Part shown: in pieces, positions 6,560 through 13,888 of the stretch
How the letters are laid out: each line of letters begins with the position of its first letter
Position numbering within the stretch: position 1 is the first letter of the stretch
Assembly: GCA_903897155.1 (NCBI GenBank)
Contig: CAIUAO010000112.1
Span: 1 to 13,888, forward strand
Length of the DNA stretch: 13,888 bases
Direction: 5' to 3'
Source: an uncultured Actinomycetes bacterium
GTDB lineage: Bacteria; Actinomycetota; Actinomycetes; Nanopelagicales; Nanopelagicaceae
Position numbers and translations under genes: made by a program
Notes under the pieces: model-generated
What the model saw: the letters and a program-made list of their open reading frames with translations, nothing else
Database searches by the model: none
Told to the model about the DNA's origin: nothing

Positions 6560-7267
6560 ATGTCTTCAAAGAAGATCATCCTTGCCATTCAAAATGATGA
6601 GACAGACCCACCACATTTAGCTGGCCGATGGCTCATGGAGCTCGGTTTTGAAATAAGAATTCTTCGTGCATACCAGGGTGAAAAAGTTCCCACATCTGTT
6701 CCAGATGAGATTGCCGCGCTCATGCCACTTGGCGGTCATATGAGCGCCACTGATGATGAAGTCGCGCCGTGGCTTCCTGCAGAACGTGCACTACTCAAAG
6801 ATGCCATTGACCGTGATATTCCAATCTTTGCAATATGTCTTGGTACTCAATTACTTGCCATTGCTGGTGGCGGCAATGTGGAGCGCGCAGAAGTTGGCGA
6901 AGTGGGTGTTTATTCGATCAACCCAACAAGTGCTGATGATCAGATTTTTGATTTCACTACCTCACTTCCCGTTGCTCAGTGGCATGAAGATGCTGTGACA
7001 GAGTTACCAGATGGAGCAACCCTGCTAGCAACAAGTGAAGTATGTGCAAATCAAATTTATCGAATTGGCTCTAAAAGTTATGGCGTTCAATTTCACCCAG
7101 AGATTGATCTTGCGATCGTCAAGCGTTGGGAAGCAGATGCAGATAACGCATTTAAAGAATCTGGAAAATCTTCCATTCAAGATGAGTTTGCCCGCGTAGA
7201 AAAAGAGCTTGCTGAAATCTGGAAGCCATTTATTCAGCGCTGGGGCAAGGCTGTTCTAGCAAGTTAA
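6560..7267 (+). CDS. Class I glutamine amidotransferase (GMP-synthase-like GATase domain protein)
   Basis: A 235-residue single-domain class I (triad) amidotransferase. The nucleophile elbow AICLGTQLLA holds C93; SYGVQFHPEIDL gives H179 and E181, completing the Cys-His-Glu triad. The N-terminal half has PLGGHMSATDDEVAPWL, typical of the YtrR/GMP-synthase-like group that hydrolyses glutamine or gamma-glutamyl amides without a fused synthetase. PuuD, which hydrolyses gamma-glutamyl-GABA, is a distant class I relative, so this enzyme could serve the gamma-glutamyl-amine route to its right, but that is inference. The ATG is three bases after the upstream stop with no ribosome site of its own, suggesting coupled translation. 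The full length is typical. Confidence 0.9.
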   Translation: MSSKKIILAIQNDETDPPHLAGRWLMELGFEIRILRAYQGEKVPTSVPDEIAALMPLGGHMSATDDEVAPWLPAERALLKDAIDRDIPIFAICLGTQLLAIAGGGNVERAEVGEVGVYSINPTSADDQIFDFTTSLPVAQWHEDAVTELPDGATLLATSEVCANQIYRIGSKSYGVQFHPEIDLAIVKRWEADADNAFKESGKSSIQDEFARVEKELAEIWKPFIQRWGKAVLAS

Positions 7268-7280
7268 CTTTATTAAACAG

Positions 7281-8042
7281 TTACTGCGCAGTCATTCCGC
7301 CATCTGCAGAAACAATCGATCCCGTCATAAATGATGATTCATCTGATGCTAAGAAGAGTACGAGATTAGCTATTTCTCTTGGTGTTCCAGGACGTCCAAT
7401 GGGTTGGAATGAATCAATAGTTTTATAGACGTGGTCTAGCCCCCCAAGCATCTTGGCATGTGCATGGTTAATGGGCGTATCAACCCATCCCGGACATATC
7501 GCATTGCAGCGCACACCGGTCTTTGCATAATCAAGAGCAATGCCGCGGGTAAACATCACGATTGCGCCCTTTGATGCTGAGTACACACTTAGGTAAGGCT
7601 CTGAAACTAAACCATTGACACTGGACATATTCACAATCGAACCGCTTCCTTGCTTGAGCATTGCAGGCAAAACAGCGCGAGTGAGATACATCGCTCCTTT
7701 AATATTTACTGAAAGTGTTCTATCAATAGTCTCATTGCTTACTTCATGAAAAACACCAGGAAGATTAACCCCGGCATTGTTGACCAAGATATCGACAGTG
7801 CCACAGTCTTTGATTGTTTGCGCGACTACCGCGTCACACGCCTTGTCATCAGATATATCTATTGAAGCCGAGGTGGCCTTGCCACCAGTAGCGCGAATGG
7901 CTTGTGCAACTGATTCTGCTGCTGCGCCATTGATATCAGCGCAGATCACGATGGCGCCCTCTTCGGCTAATCGAATAGCACTTGCCTCGCCAATTCCTGA
8001 TCCTGCTCCGGTGACGATCGCTACTTTTTTATCGACGCGCAT
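7281..8042 (-). CDS. Short-chain dehydrogenase/reductase (classical SDR), FabG-like
   Basis: A 253-residue classical SDR that oxidises or reduces an alcohol/carbonyl with NAD(H) or NADP(H). It has TGAGSGIG (11-18), D36 after the second strand (which favours NAD), NNAG (88-91), a catalytic serine near 141 in NMSSVNG, YSASK with Y154 and K158, and PGWVDTP. The C-terminal FLASDESSFMTGSIVSADGG is typical. The start ATG at 8042 has a strong AGGAGG six bases upstream. It lies past the permease terminator on the same strand, so it may have its own promoter; TAGTAT (8082-8077) is a possible -10 but overlaps the terminator. Substrate unknown; an alcohol step of the amine route or sugar/polyol oxidation are both possible. 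It converges on the amidotransferase gene with a 13-base gap. Confidence 0.92.
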   Translation of the reverse strand: MRVDKKVAIVTGAGSGIGEASAIRLAEEGAIVICADINGAAAESVAQAIRATGGKATSASIDISDDKACDAVVAQTIKDCGTVDILVNNAGVNLPGVFHEVSNETIDRTLSVNIKGAMYLTRAVLPAMLKQGSGSIVNMSSVNGLVSEPYLSVYSASKGAIVMFTRGIALDYAKTGVRCNAICPGWVDTPINHAHAKMLGGLDHVYKTIDSFQPIGRPGTPREIANLVLFLASDESSFMTGSIVSADGGMTAQ

Positions 8043-8083
8043 CTGATTCCTCCTAGGGGAAAATTCTTATGTGGAAATACTAA

Positions 8084-8111
8084 AGCCGCTGGGTCTTTAT
8101 TCCCAGCGGCT
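8084..8111 (-). terminator. Rho-independent terminator of the permease gene
   Basis: AGCCGCTGGG (8084-8093) and CCCAGCGGCT (8102-8111) are a perfect 10-base inverted repeat with an 8-base loop. On minus, the direction of the permease, which stops at 8132, the GC-rich stem is followed by TTTAGTATTT. This is the clearest terminator in the window. It separates the permease from the short-chain dehydrogenase that starts at 8042. Confidence 0.85.
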
Positions 8112-8131
8112 CAAGTAATTGTTACTAGATA

Positions 8132-9622
8132 TTAATCAAGTGTACGAACGGCACCCTTGAAGTGCTTCTTGGCGCCAAGTACCCACCAGAGAAGTGCTCC
8201 ACCGATCACAACAAGGAATGTGATTGGGGTGTAGTTAGCAGCATGGATATCAAACTTCGAGCTCCACCAAACTCCCGCAGGGTTTGTTGGCATGATGAAG
8301 TAGATAGAGACGATCACGATTTCAAGTACTGCAACCGGAGCCATCCACTTCCACTTCTTTCCAAGATTCCATTCACCTTGCTTGAATGCATCACCTTTAC
8401 GCCAGCGAAGCCAGATTGGAATTGCAAAGGATCCGAAGAGTCCGATAACAGCCATTGAAGTAACAGCGAAGAATGCCACTGCAGATGTGAGCGCTGGCAA
8501 TGTAACAACTACCGCTGCTGCGCCAAGGCCGAAGGCTGCATGAGAAGGATTCTTGTTCTTATCAAGCTTTGTCCAGTACTTGTGTCCTGGGACAGCCTTG
8601 TCTCTTGAGAATGCAAAGAGCATACGTGAGCCTGCAGTTACGCAAGACATTCCGCAGAAGAACTGACCAAGGCATGTGATAACCAAGATCAACTTTGCCC
8701 AACCAAGGGAGACAGATGAAACGAAGATGGCTTGTACTGCGCCGCCAGCTTTTGTAATTCCTGCTTCATCAGTAGCTGCATAAAGGAATGTGAGAAGAAG
8801 AATCCAGCCAACAACTGCTGAGTATGCGATCGACTTCCAAAGACCTTGCGCCGCAGCCTTGCCAGCTTGTCCAGTTTCTTCTGAAACGTGAGCAGATGCA
8901 TCAAAGCCTGTGATTGTGTACTGCGTGAGCAAGAAGCCCAGAGGAAGCACATAAATCCAGAAGGCACGATGTGAGAAGCCACTGTTATTAATCTGGTGAC
9001 TAAATACCCAAGCGGTTGTTTGGTGATGTGATGGGATCAGGATCAAAATTAAAATGATCGCTGTGACACCAAAGATGTGTACCCAAACGTTGACTCCCTG
9101 AAGCTTATGAATCATGTTTGCGCCATAAATATTCATCGCAATATGAAGCAAGATAGTGACAAGGAAGACCAAGAAAACAGTCTTGAGGTTGCCAGGATCA
9201 AATGACTTTGAATACAGGCTTGCTGCATAGGTAAAGAAGTTAGCAAAGCCATAGTCAACACCAGCTGTCACGGTGATAAGACCAAGCAAGTTAAGCCAGC
9301 CTGTTACCCATCCGTGAATTGGCTTACCTAAATTAAGAGCCCAATAATAAATACCACCAGCAGTTGGCATCGCTGAAACGAGTTCAGCCATCACCAATCC
9401 GATAATCATGATCAATGAAGCAATGATCGGCCAACCAACAGAGATCGCTACAGGACCGCCGTTATTCCAAGCTTGAGCAAATGTTGTGAAGCAACCTGAG
9501 AGAATGCAAATAATCGAGAAGGAGATCGCGAAGTTGTGGAACCCACTCCACTTTCGATCAAATTCCTGTTTGTAGCCGAGTTCAGCAAGTTTGCGAGCGT
9601 CGGCATCATTTGAATTAACCAT
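8132..9622 (-). CDS. APC superfamily amino acid/amine permease
   Basis: A very hydrophobic protein of 496 residues (from ATG 9622) with about 12 membrane segments, of the amino acid-polyamine-organocation superfamily. The first segment FHNFAISFSIICILSGC is followed by NNGGP and by a VMAELVSAMPTAGGIYYWA block typical of the GABA/choline/amino acid permease subgroup; FDASAHVSEETGQAGKAAA is the conserved segment between later helices. It should import a small amine or amino acid by proton or cation symport. A GTG at 9673 would add 17 residues, but ATG 9622 has GGTGGA nine bases upstream and yields the usual N-terminus. It is divergent from the glutamine-synthetase-like operon, so the imported solute is probably its substrate (inference). 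Confidence 0.92.
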   Translation of the reverse strand: MVNSNDADARKLAELGYKQEFDRKWSGFHNFAISFSIICILSGCFTTFAQAWNNGGPVAISVGWPIIASLIMIIGLVMAELVSAMPTAGGIYYWALNLGKPIHGWVTGWLNLLGLITVTAGVDYGFANFFTYAASLYSKSFDPGNLKTVFLVFLVTILLHIAMNIYGANMIHKLQGVNVWVHIFGVTAIILILILIPSHHQTTAWVFSHQINNSGFSHRAFWIYVLPLGFLLTQYTITGFDASAHVSEETGQAGKAAAQGLWKSIAYSAVVGWILLLTFLYAATDEAGITKAGGAVQAIFVSSVSLGWAKLILVITCLGQFFCGMSCVTAGSRMLFAFSRDKAVPGHKYWTKLDKNKNPSHAAFGLGAAAVVVTLPALTSAVAFFAVTSMAVIGLFGSFAIPIWLRWRKGDAFKQGEWNLGKKWKWMAPVAVLEIVIVSIYFIMPTNPAGVWWSSKFDIHAANYTPITFLVVIGGALLWWVLGAKKHFKGAVRTLD

Positions 9623-9801
9623 TGTGCAATGTCCACCCTTCCTAGATGTTGGAGAAAGTGTGCCTTGAGTCACGGCTTAATGGAAGGTTAACTCTCATTT
9701 TTTTAGGCTTATTTTCTGCCTTTTCCTGCCCATTGTGTACTCCTCACGCTCACTAGTAACCTGCTCTACCTGCCCGTTCTGACCCCCTATCGGAGGCTTT
9801 T
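9623..9801. promoter_or_regulatory. Divergent control region between permease and glutamine-synthetase-like operon
   Basis: These 179 bases separate two divergent starts. On plus, TTGTGT (9733-9738) and TAACCT (9757-9762) with an 18-base spacer are a plausible promoter for the operon, and CGGAGG (9791-9796) is a good ribosome site five bases before GTG 9802. The direct repeat ACCTGC at 9759-9764 and 9768-9773 overlaps and follows the -10 and could be a regulator site. On minus, TAACCT (9690-9685) is a possible -10 for the permease with no clear -35. No regulator gene is encoded nearby in the window. Confidence 0.4.
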
Positions 9802-11151
9802 GTGAATCTTTCTTTGGATCAATTAAAGGCAGATGTTGCCGCAAAGAAGATCGACACCGTCGTTGTCGGGGCAACAGATATGCAGGGTCGACTGCAGGGT
9901 AAGCGGATCCATGCACCTTTCTTTATTGAAGACACAATCAAAAATGGCACAGAGGGATGTAACTATCTCTTGGCTGTAGATATAGATATGAATACTGTTC
10001 AAGGCTATGACGTCTCCTCATGGGAGACCGGATATGCCGATATGGGAATGTCTCCTGATTTCAACACACTTCGTTATATGCCATGGCATGAAGGAACGGC
10101 GCTAGTAATCGCAGACTTTGTTGATCACCATAAAGATTTGATCTCTGTTTCACCACGAACAATTCTTAAAAAGCAGCTTGCTCGGCTTGCAGATGCCGGA
10201 ATGGTTGCCATGTGCGGAACTGAACTTGAATTTATAGTATTCAAAGACACCTTTGAAGAGGCATGGGACAAGGGCTATACAGGACTTACTCCTGCAAACC
10301 AATACAACGTTGATTACTCACTGAGTGGAACTGCTCGCGTAGAAAAACTCCTTCGCGCAATCCGGCTCAATATGGACGCGGCTGGACTTACGGTGGAGTC
10401 AGCAAAGGGTGAATGCAACTTTGGGCAACATGAAATTGCATTTAAATATGAAGACGCCCTTGCAACGTGCGACAACCACTCCATCTACAAGATGGGCGCA
10501 AAAGAGATTGCCTCTCAGCAAGGATGTTCGCTGACCTTTATGGCAAAGTTCAACGAACGCGAAGGTAGCTCTTGTCACATTCATCTTTCTTTCCGCAGTA
10601 AAGATGGCAAGCCGGTTCTTGCCGGCGATGCAGGCGATGGCATGTCTAAGCAAGGCCGTGCATATCTTGCAGGTCTTCAAGCTCACATGAGAGAGCTCAC
10701 CTTGTTATTTGCGCCAAATATCAACTCATATAAGCGCTATCAAGCCGGAACATTTGCCCCTACTGCAATCAAATGGGGCCGAGACAATCGCACATGCGCG
10801 CTTCGTTTAGTTGGAGAAGGTTTATCTCTGCGGGTTGAAAACCGCGTTCCAGGCGGGGATGTCAATCCATACCTTGCAGTTGCAGCGATGGTTGCAGCAG
10901 GACTTGATGGAATTGAAAAGAACTTAGAACTTGAGCCTATATTCCAAGGAAATGCATACGCTCTTGAAACAGCGCGTATCCCTGAGACCCTAAAAGATGC
11001 ACGGGATCTATGGGCAAATAGTGCATGGGTGAAAGAGACATTTGGCGAAGATGTTCAAAAGCACTACACCCATATGGCAGATACTGAACTTGATGCATTT
11101 AATCGCGCAGTAACTGATTGGGAACGTGTCCGCAGCTTTGAGAGAATGTAA
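9802..11151 (+). CDS. Glutamine-synthetase-like gamma-glutamyl-amine ligase (GlnA3/GlnA4/PuuA-like)
   Basis: A 449-residue member of the glutamine synthetase type I fold that joins glutamate to an amine using ATP. The beta-grasp N-terminal domain has GATDMQGRLQGKR; the catalytic domain has GTELEFIVF (metal-binding glutamates), GECNFGQHEIAFKY, SSCHIHLSF, NSYKRYQAG, DNRTCALRLVGEG and VENRVPGGDVNPYLA. The NLYDLP-type adenylylation site of housekeeping enzymes is absent; in its place is GNAYALETARIPETL, as in glutamine-synthetase-like catabolic enzymes. Its neighbours (aldehyde dehydrogenase, dehydrogenase, amidotransferase, divergent permease) point to gamma-glutamylation of an amine or amino alcohol rather than ammonia assimilation. 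The GTG start has CGGAGG five bases upstream. Class is firm; substrate (ethanolamine, polyamine or other) is unknown. Confidence 0.9.
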   Translation: MNLSLDQLKADVAAKKIDTVVVGATDMQGRLQGKRIHAPFFIEDTIKNGTEGCNYLLAVDIDMNTVQGYDVSSWETGYADMGMSPDFNTLRYMPWHEGTALVIADFVDHHKDLISVSPRTILKKQLARLADAGMVAMCGTELEFIVFKDTFEEAWDKGYTGLTPANQYNVDYSLSGTARVEKLLRAIRLNMDAAGLTVESAKGECNFGQHEIAFKYEDALATCDNHSIYKMGAKEIASQQGCSLTFMAKFNEREGSSCHIHLSFRSKDGKPVLAGDAGDGMSKQGRAYLAGLQAHMRELTLLFAPNINSYKRYQAGTFAPTAIKWGRDNRTCALRLVGEGLSLRVENRVPGGDVNPYLAVAAMVAAGLDGIEKNLELEPIFQGNAYALETARIPETLKDARDLWANSAWVKETFGEDVQKHYTHMADTELDAFNRAVTDWERVRSFERM

Positions 11152-11163
11152 GGAACTTAAACA

Positions 11164-12528
11164 ATGAGCACATATACCGTTATTAACCCTGCCACGGCAT
11201 CCCCCGTGAAAGATATTTCGATGGCAGATCTCACCCAGACCGATGCTGTTATTGCCAAAGCACATAAGGCTTTTGAAACCTGGAGAAAAGTAAGTCCAGG
11301 TGATCGGGCAAAGCTGCTGCGCAGTTTTGCAAGAATCGTTGATGAGCACATCGAAGAATTGGCACTCCTTGAAGTTTTGAACTCTGGCCACACGATCGGT
11401 AACGCCCGCTGGGAAGCAGGCAATGTCAGAGATGTCTTGAATTACTACAGCGCAGCACCTGAGCGTTTATTTGGTCGCCAGATTCCTGTTCCTAACGGAA
11501 TCGATATCACCTTTAAGGAGCCACTCGGAGTAATTGGCGTCATTGTTCCGTGGAACTTTCCAATGCCAATTGCAGGATGGGGTTTTGCTCCGGCCCTTGC
11601 TGCAGGAAATACCGTTGTATTAAAACCAGCAGAGCTCACACCAATGACTGCAATCAGACTGGGCGAGCTAGCGAAAGACGCTGGAATTCCAGATGGTGTA
11701 TTTAATGTTATCCCTGGCAAGGGAAGCATCGTCGGAGATCGCTTTGTCACAAACCCACTTGTCAGAAAAATTGTTTTCACCGGCTCTACTCAAGTTGGCA
11801 AATCAATCATGAAGGGATGCGCCGACCAAGTTAAGCGCGTCACTCTTGAACTCGGTGGCAAGAGCGCCAATATTATTTTTGCTGATGCTGATATCGAAAA
11901 AGCAGCAGCAGGAGCACCTGGCGCGGTTTTTGATAATGCAGGACAAGATTGCTGCGCACGTTCAAGAATTTTGATTCAAAAGTCTGCTTATGACAAATTC
12001 ATGGAACTCTTTGAGGTTGCCGTTAAGAAATTCCGCGTTGAATCCCCTGATTTAGATACAGCAGAGATGGGGCCTTTGATTTCCAAGGGACAACTAGACC
12101 GTGTTCAGGAATATATGCCAGATCAATCAAAGATTGCCTTCACGGGAAGCAAGCCAACAGGTGATGGCTTCTGGTTTGCGCCAACTGTACTTATGGCAGA
12201 TTCAACAAATGATCGTGCATACCGCGAAGAGATCTTCGGCCCAATCGTTTCTGTGATGGCCTTTGACGATGAAGAAGATGCAATCAAACTCGCAAACGAC
12301 TCTGAATACGGCCTTTCAGGATCAATCTGGTCACGAGATATCGGTAGAGCAGTCCGTGTCTCACGCGCAGTTGAAGCAGGTAATTTATCCGTGAACTCAA
12401 ATTCTTCTGTTCGCTACTGGACACCATTTGGTGGCTATAAGCAATCAGGTTTGGGACGAGAGCTAGGCCCAGATGCACTCGATGCCTTTACTGAAACAAA
12501 AAATGTATTCTTTGATACACAAAACTAA
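11164..12528 (+). CDS. NAD-dependent aldehyde dehydrogenase of the gamma-glutamyl-amine operon
   Basis: A 454-residue ALDH, a little shorter than the 480-500 usual for betaine- and aminobutyraldehyde-type enzymes, mainly at the N-terminus. Catalytic residues are in place: N131 in VPWNFP, K154 in LKPAELTP, E229 in TLELGGKS and nucleophile C263 in NAGQDCCARSR, with a second cysteine beside it. The C-terminal YWTPFGGYKQSGLGRELG is typical. It starts 12 bases after the ligase stop, with AAGGA about nine bases before the ATG, so it belongs to the same transcript. The natural role would be oxidation of a gamma-glutamylated amino-aldehyde to its acid, as PuuC does in E. coli; this is inferred from context. 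It is not close to the other ALDH in this window. Confidence 0.93.
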   Translation: MSTYTVINPATASPVKDISMADLTQTDAVIAKAHKAFETWRKVSPGDRAKLLRSFARIVDEHIEELALLEVLNSGHTIGNARWEAGNVRDVLNYYSAAPERLFGRQIPVPNGIDITFKEPLGVIGVIVPWNFPMPIAGWGFAPALAAGNTVVLKPAELTPMTAIRLGELAKDAGIPDGVFNVIPGKGSIVGDRFVTNPLVRKIVFTGSTQVGKSIMKGCADQVKRVTLELGGKSANIIFADADIEKAAAGAPGAVFDNAGQDCCARSRILIQKSAYDKFMELFEVAVKKFRVESPDLDTAEMGPLISKGQLDRVQEYMPDQSKIAFTGSKPTGDGFWFAPTVLMADSTNDRAYREEIFGPIVSVMAFDDEEDAIKLANDSEYGLSGSIWSRDIGRAVRVSRAVEAGNLSVNSNSSVRYWTPFGGYKQSGLGRELGPDALDAFTETKNVFFDTQN

Positions 12529-12551
12529 GAAAATCACATAAGGAGATAAGC

Positions 12552-13325
12552 ATGGATCGACTAAAAGACCGCGTTGCCGTCATCACTGGGGCAGCTAGTG
12601 GAATTGGATATGCAACTGCCCAACGTTTGGCTGCTGAAGGCGCCAAGGTTGTTGTTGTCGATCTCAATGAGGAAGTGGGCACAAAGGTCGCTGCCGAACT
12701 TGGTGGGCTCTATGTCAAAGCAAACGTAACCAATGAAGAAGATGTTCAGAGAATGTATAAAGTCGCATTCGATACCTATAACCGTATTGATATCGCCTTT
12801 AACAATGCTGGTATCTCTCCCCCAGATGATGATTCGATCCTCACAACAGGCCTAGATGCTTGGAAGCGCGTTCAAGATGTAAACCTCACATCTGTCTTTC
12901 TCTGCTGCAAATATGTCATTCCTTACATGCAGAAAGCTAAAAAGGGCTCGATCATCAATACTGCTTCATTTGTAGCAACAATGGCTGCAGCAACATCACA
13001 GATTTCATATACCGCCTCTAAAGGCGGCGTTCTTGCAATGAGCCGTGAACTTGGTGTGCAGTTCGCAAAGCAGGGCATCCGTGTAAATGCACTCTCACCC
13101 GGACCAGTAAATACACCACTACTTCGTGAACTCTTTGCAAAAGATCCCGAGCGCGCAGCACGTCGCCTTATTCACATTCCATTTGGACGCTTTGCTGAAG
13201 CATCAGAGATCGCTGCTGCTGTGGCGTTCTTAGCCTCCGATGACTCCTCATTTATTACCGCTGCCAACTTCTTGGTAGATGGCGGAATTAGTGGAGCTTA
13301 TGTCACACCTCTTGATGGTGAATAA
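12552..13325 (+). CDS. Short-chain dehydrogenase/reductase of the gamma-glutamyl-amine operon
   Basis: A 257-residue classical SDR with TGAASGIG (12-19), D37 at the end of the second strand (NAD preference), NNAG (84-87), S139 and YTASK with Y153/K157, then SPGPVNTPLL and a C-terminal FLASDDSSFITAANFLVDGG. It lies 23 bases after the aldehyde dehydrogenase stop with AAGGAG about six bases before the ATG. Being placed between an ALDH and an amidotransferase, it may oxidise a gamma-glutamylated amino alcohol to the aldehyde that the ALDH then takes; that is inference. It belongs to the same broad family as the SDR at 7281-8042 but the sequences are clearly different, so it is not a recent duplicate. 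Confidence 0.93.
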   Translation: MDRLKDRVAVITGAASGIGYATAQRLAAEGAKVVVVDLNEEVGTKVAAELGGLYVKANVTNEEDVQRMYKVAFDTYNRIDIAFNNAGISPPDDDSILTTGLDAWKRVQDVNLTSVFLCCKYVIPYMQKAKKGSIINTASFVATMAAATSQISYTASKGGVLAMSRELGVQFAKQGIRVNALSPGPVNTPLLRELFAKDPERAARRLIHIPFGRFAEASEIAAAVAFLASDDSSFITAANFLVDGGISGAYVTPLDGE

Positions 13326-13331
13326 GTAACT

Positions 13332-13888
13332 ATGTGCCGCTTAATGGGTTATGTTGCAAAGCAAGGGACTTCGGTCTCTGCATTTGCCGGACCTAATTTT
13401 GTGGAGTTTAAAGAGCTCTCAGATTTCCACCGTGATGGCTGGGGCATAGTGACTTCAGATGGAAGTTCTAAACCAGCACTGGTTGTTGAGCCAAAGATTG
13501 CTAAAGAAAGTAGCAAGTTTTCAGAGGTAACTTCCAGCCTCACCTCAGATGCAGCGCTGCTTCATCTTCGCTGGGCCACAGGTGGTTTAGAAGTGACAGA
13601 GGGAAATACTCATCCATTTATCTATGAGGAGTACTCCTTCATCCATAACGGAGGTGTATTTCCTCCAGAGTCCCTCGACCAATTCGTTGAGCCTAAATTC
13701 AAAGCACTTATGCGAGGCACAACAGATAGTGAACGCTATTTCTATGCGCTGATGACAGAGATTGAAAAGTATGGCCTAGATGAAGGCGTTCTCTCTGCCG
13801 TAGGAAAGATCCGCGATAACTGCGACTTCTCAAGCCTTAATGCAATGCTTTTGACCCCAACAGAGTTCATCATTATTAACGAACACAA
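13332..13888 (+). CDS. Class II glutamine amidotransferase (3' end outside window)
   Basis: An N-terminal-nucleophile (Ntn) amidohydrolase. Met1 is followed at once by Cys2 (MCRLMGYVAK), the catalytic residue after Met removal. Further motifs are DGWGIV (35-40), HLRWATGG (78-85), NTHPF (92-96), HNGGVF (105-110) and TDSERYF (131-137), which bind the gamma-glutamyl group and form the oxyanion hole; they place it in the YafJ/EgtC-like group. EgtC hydrolyses a gamma-glutamyl amide, so this protein may release glutamate from the oxidised gamma-glutamyl product of the operon. It starts six bases after the SDR stop. At least 185 residues are present with no stop before the edge; relatives are about 230-290 residues. 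Confidence 0.9.
   Translation, partial: MCRLMGYVAKQGTSVSAFAGPNFVEFKELSDFHRDGWGIVTSDGSSKPALVVEPKIAKESSKFSEVTSSLTSDAALLHLRWATGGLEVTEGNTHPFIYEEYSFIHNGGVFPPESLDQFVEPKFKALMRGTTDSERYFYALMTEIEKYGLDEGVLSAVGKIRDNCDFSSLNAMLLTPTEFIIINEH

Noticed and set aside
9620..9673. GTG at 9673 as the permease start
   Set aside because: It has no ribosome site and adds a 17-residue extension unlike the family; ATG 9622 has GGTGGA nine bases upstream.
11008..11423. Open frames on minus across the ligase/aldehyde dehydrogenase junction
   Set aside because: They overlap two well-supported genes in antisense and have no recognisable protein pattern or ribosome site.
1..13888. Mobile elements, CRISPR arrays, tRNA or rRNA genes, prophage or defence genes
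   Set aside because: I saw no transposase, integrase, regularly spaced repeats, cloverleaf pattern or defence family; all long frames are explained by metabolic or housekeeping genes.

Overview
The window looks like a compact chromosome segment of a mid-GC actinobacterium. The supporting signs are the zinc-type L28, the stand-alone Lrp/AsnC ligand-binding domain beside thiL, the aldehyde dehydrogenase/DUF779 pair, the RibM-type riboflavin carrier under an FMN riboswitch, several GTG starts and very short intergenic gaps. The GC content, judged by eye as high 40s percent, and the tight packing fit freshwater acI actinobacteria (Nanopelagicales), but that placement is inference. There is no gene-free stretch over 300 bases and no sign of a mobile element, CRISPR array, tRNA or rRNA.

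Left part (1-6289), mostly minus strand. It holds recG (cut by the window edge), the divergent rpmB on plus, then a minus-strand train read right to left: thiL, an FMN riboswitch, ribM, an AldB/ExaC-type aldehyde dehydrogenase, a DUF779 protein and a 55-residue cysteine-rich small protein. The last three lie 18 and 13 bases apart and look like one operon. A long inverted repeat covers the start codon and part of the ribosome binding site of the aldehyde dehydrogenase. thiL, rpmB and recG are old neighbours in actinobacteria; here rpmB points the opposite way and the vitamin-transport and aldehyde genes sit between them.

Middle (6290-8042). A bidirectional promoter with overlapping -10 elements appears to drive thiL leftward and, rightward and probably leaderless, an Lrp-type ligand-binding domain protein followed after 3 bases by a class I glutamine amidotransferase. 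A short-chain dehydrogenase converges on them from the minus strand.

Right part (8084-13888). An APC-family permease (minus, ending in a clear hairpin terminator) is divergent from a plus-strand operon: glutamine-synthetase-like ligase, aldehyde dehydrogenase, short-chain dehydrogenase, class II glutamine amidotransferase (cut by the window edge). Together they read as uptake of an amine or amino alcohol, gamma-glutamylation, oxidation of alcohol to aldehyde to acid, and release of glutamate by amide hydrolysis. This resembles the Puu, Ipu and Streptomyces GlnA3/GlnA4 routes but with short-chain dehydrogenases and no flavin amine oxidase. The substrate cannot be read from sequence.
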